From contig NZ_JAETXM010000003.1 of the NCBI RefSeq assembly GCF_024494465.1, positions 186,001 through 250,000 on the forward strand: 64,000 nucleotides of DNA, written 5' to 3'. Origin of the DNA: Bacillus sp. V3B. Its GTDB lineage: Bacteria > Bacillota > Bacilli > Bacillales > Cytobacillaceae. The translations under genes and the position numbers were made by a program. Shown here piece after piece: positions 62,375-64,000 of this stretch. The notes under the pieces were generated by a model. It searched no databases. It saw only the letters and a program-made list of their open reading frames with translations, and had not been told where the DNA came from. Each line of letters opens with the position of its first letter. The stretch's first letter is position 1.

Positions 62375-62526
62375 AAGAAAATTATAGGGTATAAGAGAGG
62401 AGAGCATTAGTTCTTCTTTTTATAATTTTGATAGATTTTTGCTAGTGTAATTGCTACAATCAATATTAGCAATTACATAAAGCGGATGGGCGGTTGACCA
62501 TCTCCCGAAAGAAGGGAGGTGGGAAA

Positions 62527-62628
62527 ATGACGACATATGAAGCAATAATGATAGCACTCACTTCAAACCTAGTCTTGATAGGAGTATTAACAATTGTTGT
62601 AATGGTCGTTATAGAGAAAAAAAAGTAA
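62527..62628 (+). CDS. Holin-like type I toxin peptide
   Basis: 33 residues starting MTTYEAIMIALTSNLVLIG, one membrane helix and a final EKKK. This matches the putative holin-like toxin family that includes TxpA/BsrG-type type I toxins. AAGGGAGGTGGG ribosome site. GGGCGGTT just upstream pairs with AACCGCCC at the stop codon, the long-range 5'-3' pairing that silences such mRNAs. Overlapped at its 3' end by an antisense RNA candidate. Confidence 0.75.
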   Translation: MTTYEAIMIALTSNLVLIGVLTIVVMVVIEKKK

Positions 62629-62702
62629 CCGCCCAGTCTCCGTCCAAAGAGTAAGGTAGTTACTTTTTTCTAAATACTACTTATTTTGTTTTTGGTCAGC
62701 CG
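62618..62702 (-). ncRNA. Candidate antisense antitoxin RNA
   Basis: On the minus strand CTGACC (62702-62697), a 17-bp spacer and TATTTA form a promoter. The RNA would run through the toxin 3' end and stop at AAGTAAC ... GTTACTT followed by a T-run near 62618. Convergent, 3'-overlapping layout as in TxpA/RatA and BsrG/SR4. Confidence 0.5.
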
Positions 62703-62730
62703 CTCTTTATGCGGCATGTAGTTGCATATG

Positions 62731-62762
62731 ACTGAGCGTTCCAGCGCTCGGTCTTTTTTTCA
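62731..62762 (+). terminator. Terminator of toxin mRNA
   Basis: GACTGAGCG-TTCCA-GCGCTCGGTC followed by TTTTTTT. Confidence 0.7.
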
Positions 62763-62883
62763 TTATTTCTATTTATATCTATATTATACATGATGTAATG
62801 GGAATTATTCTATATTAATTTATTTTATCTGTAACTACTTAAAACGAAATCCGGGTTAGACACCTACACCTACTCAGCTTGGT

Positions 62884-63050
62884 TTATAGGGCGAATTTGC
62901 TTTTTGCTTCAAGTCCGTTTTCAGCTTCTGCAACTATAATGAAAGTAGTATCTTTGAGTTTTCTTTTTAAATAAAGTCTCATGAATCGGGAGTTATCTGC
63001 AAGTAATATAGTTTTAAATTTAAGACCAACTTTCTCTGAAAAAGGTAAAT
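62884..63050 (-). pseudogene. Response-regulator receiver domain scrap
   Basis: The minus strand reads KFKTILLADNSRFMRLYLKR then FIIVAEAENGLEAKSKF and stops. This is the first ~45 residues of a CheY-like receiver domain (LLADNSRFMR; VAEAENG). The phospho-acceptor Asp and the rest are gone. Confidence 0.55.
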
Positions 63051-63389
63051 TAGGAAAGTGTCATTTTATTCATAAATGATTATATAGTAAAATCCCTAGA
63101 GGCTCGGCTACCGTAGCAATTATATACTTTAAGTACCCAAAACGCCTTTAGTTTATTTGGGTTAATTTGGTAATTTGAATTTTAAATATTAGTCTGCGTC
63201 ACAGGGACGCCCCGGAAAATCTTGTTTCACAAAAGTGTTCCACGGAGAATATTAATATCCGGGAAAAGTAGAGTAATCAAAGTGTTCAGCTTTTGTTTTA
63301 GTCACCACATTTAATTATTCGGACATTTATAAAATTTGGCTTATTGAAGTAGAATATAACTATTGTAGAGATAAGGAAGTAAATAATAT
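63051..63389. repeat. Spacer with REP-like unit
   Basis: AT-rich spacer. A REP unit at 63192-63243 reads GTCTGCGTCACAGGGACGCC, CCGGAAAATC, TTGTTTCACAAA, TGTTCCACGG. A degenerate ribosome site precedes the next gene. Nothing else is supported. Confidence 0.55.
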
Positions 63390-63890
63390 ATGAGTACATT
63401 TCTATACTGGTTTATTCAATTAACCTGGGGATTACCTTTAAATTTAATCGGAGGAATTATTGCGCTTGTATTGATATGTATGGGTCACAAGCCACAAATA
63501 TTTGGCTATGCCATATATTTTGAGACTGGTAAGAATTGGGGTGGTGTCAATTTCGGTGGTTTCTTCTTTGTGCAGAAAAATGCAAGCATACGCATAAAAC
63601 GCCACGAGTACGGACATAGCTTTCAAAATATCATGTTAGGCGTATTTATGCCATTGTTAGTAAATATTCCATCTGCTATTAGATACCATTATAGAAACTA
63701 TAGAAAGGCAAAAGGGCATTCCTTACAGGCCTGCGACCGTTTTTGGTGTGAGGGATGGGCGACAAAATTAGGCGATAAATATTACAGATTTCCCGAACGA
63801 GAAAGCCCACTTCTTCAGATGTGGGATGAAAGTGAGGTCGAACCAGGCGTGTCTTATGATACGTTAAGGGTTCGATTTTTTAATTTTTAA
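63390..63890 (+). CDS. Membrane protein with HExxH motif, putative metalloprotease
   Basis: 166 residues. An N-terminal membrane segment (WGLPLNLIGGIIALVLICM), then RIKRHEYGHSFQN, where HEYGH is a zinc-protease HExxH motif, a second hydrophobic stretch, RYHYRNYRKAKG and a conserved-looking CDRFWCEGWATKLG. Short for a known protease family; catalytic role inferred only from HExxH. ATG 63390 has AAGGAAG upstream. Confidence 0.65.
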   Translation: MSTFLYWFIQLTWGLPLNLIGGIIALVLICMGHKPQIFGYAIYFETGKNWGGVNFGGFFFVQKNASIRIKRHEYGHSFQNIMLGVFMPLLVNIPSAIRYHYRNYRKAKGHSLQACDRFWCEGWATKLGDKYYRFPERESPLLQMWDESEVEPGVSYDTLRVRFFNF

Positions 63891-63908
63891 TCAATTTGAC
63901 TGCAATAC

Positions 63909-63929
63909 GAACATTAGTTCTGTTATAAT
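63909..63929 (+). promoter_or_regulatory. Promoter with LexA-like box before second tnpB
   Basis: CGAACATTAGTTCT (63908-63921) has the perfect GAAC-N4-GTTC dyad. TATAAT follows at 63924-63929. Confidence 0.45.
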
Positions 63930-63964
63930 GATTGTATAAGAATAAAAAGAAAGGAGGAAACGAA

Positions 63965-64000
63965 GTGGATTATGTTTATAAAGGATATAAATTTCGTTTA
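63965..64000 (+). CDS. TnpB-like protein, N-terminus (continues beyond window)
   Basis: GTG 63965 after AAAGGAGG (63950-63957) reads VDYVYKGYKFRL, the start typical of TnpB (compare [10 protein letters not shown] in the copy at 59589). Only 12 codons are visible, so the call rests on the YKFR start and the similar leader. Confidence 0.55.
   Translation, partial: MDYVYKGYKFRL

Overview
The window looks like a chromosomal stretch of a low-GC Bacillota of the Bacillaceae type. The supports are Gram-positive Shine-Dalgarno sites (AGGAGG-like), frequent TTG/GTG starts, consensus sigma-A promoters, a ComK homologue, an NfeD protein, a Bacillus-type holin-like type I toxin, and many IS66, ISL3, IS3, IS256 and IS605-type remnants. 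I cannot name the species from the sequence alone.

Layout. (1) 1-11960 is a capsule/exopolysaccharide operon on the + strand: a CapN-like SDR cut by the window edge, a WbuB-like glycosyltransferase, CapE-CapF-CapG (UDP-N-acetyl-L-fucosamine pathway), two more glycosyltransferases, a Wzy polymerase, a Wzx flippase and a UDP-glucose dehydrogenase. (2) 12-20 kb is a mobile-element graveyard: an internally deleted ISL3 element with perfect 31-bp ends, a secreted beta-helix protein, an IS66-type element with a premature stop, and a three-recombinase (RIT-type) cassette whose third gene is cut at a repeat. (3) 20-30 kb holds decayed genes, ComK, a DUF3800 gene followed by two tandem structured RNAs, REP-like repeats and IS66 debris. 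(4) 30.1-35.6 kb carries two copies of an unusual pair: a ComM/YifB-type AAA ATPase beside a REP-associated tyrosine transposase (RAYT). The second pair is enclosed by ~75-bp inverted repeats. (5) 35.6-57.5 kb is an accessory, defence-island-like block without the main REP repeat: zinc-ribbon-repeat nucleases, a HEPN-like gene, an operon with an XPB-like helicase, a HEPN plus AAA-zinc ribbon-HhH pair, an OLD-family nuclease followed by a promoter-driven tRNA-like RNA with its halves in reversed order, and an EVE reader plus TPR-PD-(D/E)XK nuclease. Large serine recombinase remnants punctuate the block. (6) 57.5-64 kb returns to REP-bearing sequence: IS3/IS256 scraps, an LLM oxidoreductase, a TnpB with a LexA-like operator, NfeD, a type I toxin candidate, and the start of a second TnpB at the window edge.

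How it fits together: the capsule block is one biosynthetic unit (precursors, assembly, polymerisation, export). The rest looks built by repeated insertion. Serine recombinase 3' ends and their terminators recur at the borders of cargo genes, and REP repeats carpet the non-cargo parts together with the RAYT genes that could mobilise them. Best candidates for undescribed biology are the RAYT-ComM module, the HEPN-AAA pair, the EVE-TPR nuclease pair, the XPB-like operon, and the permuted tRNA-like transcript next to the OLD nuclease. Functions given here come from reading motifs and remembered family knowledge; no database search was run.
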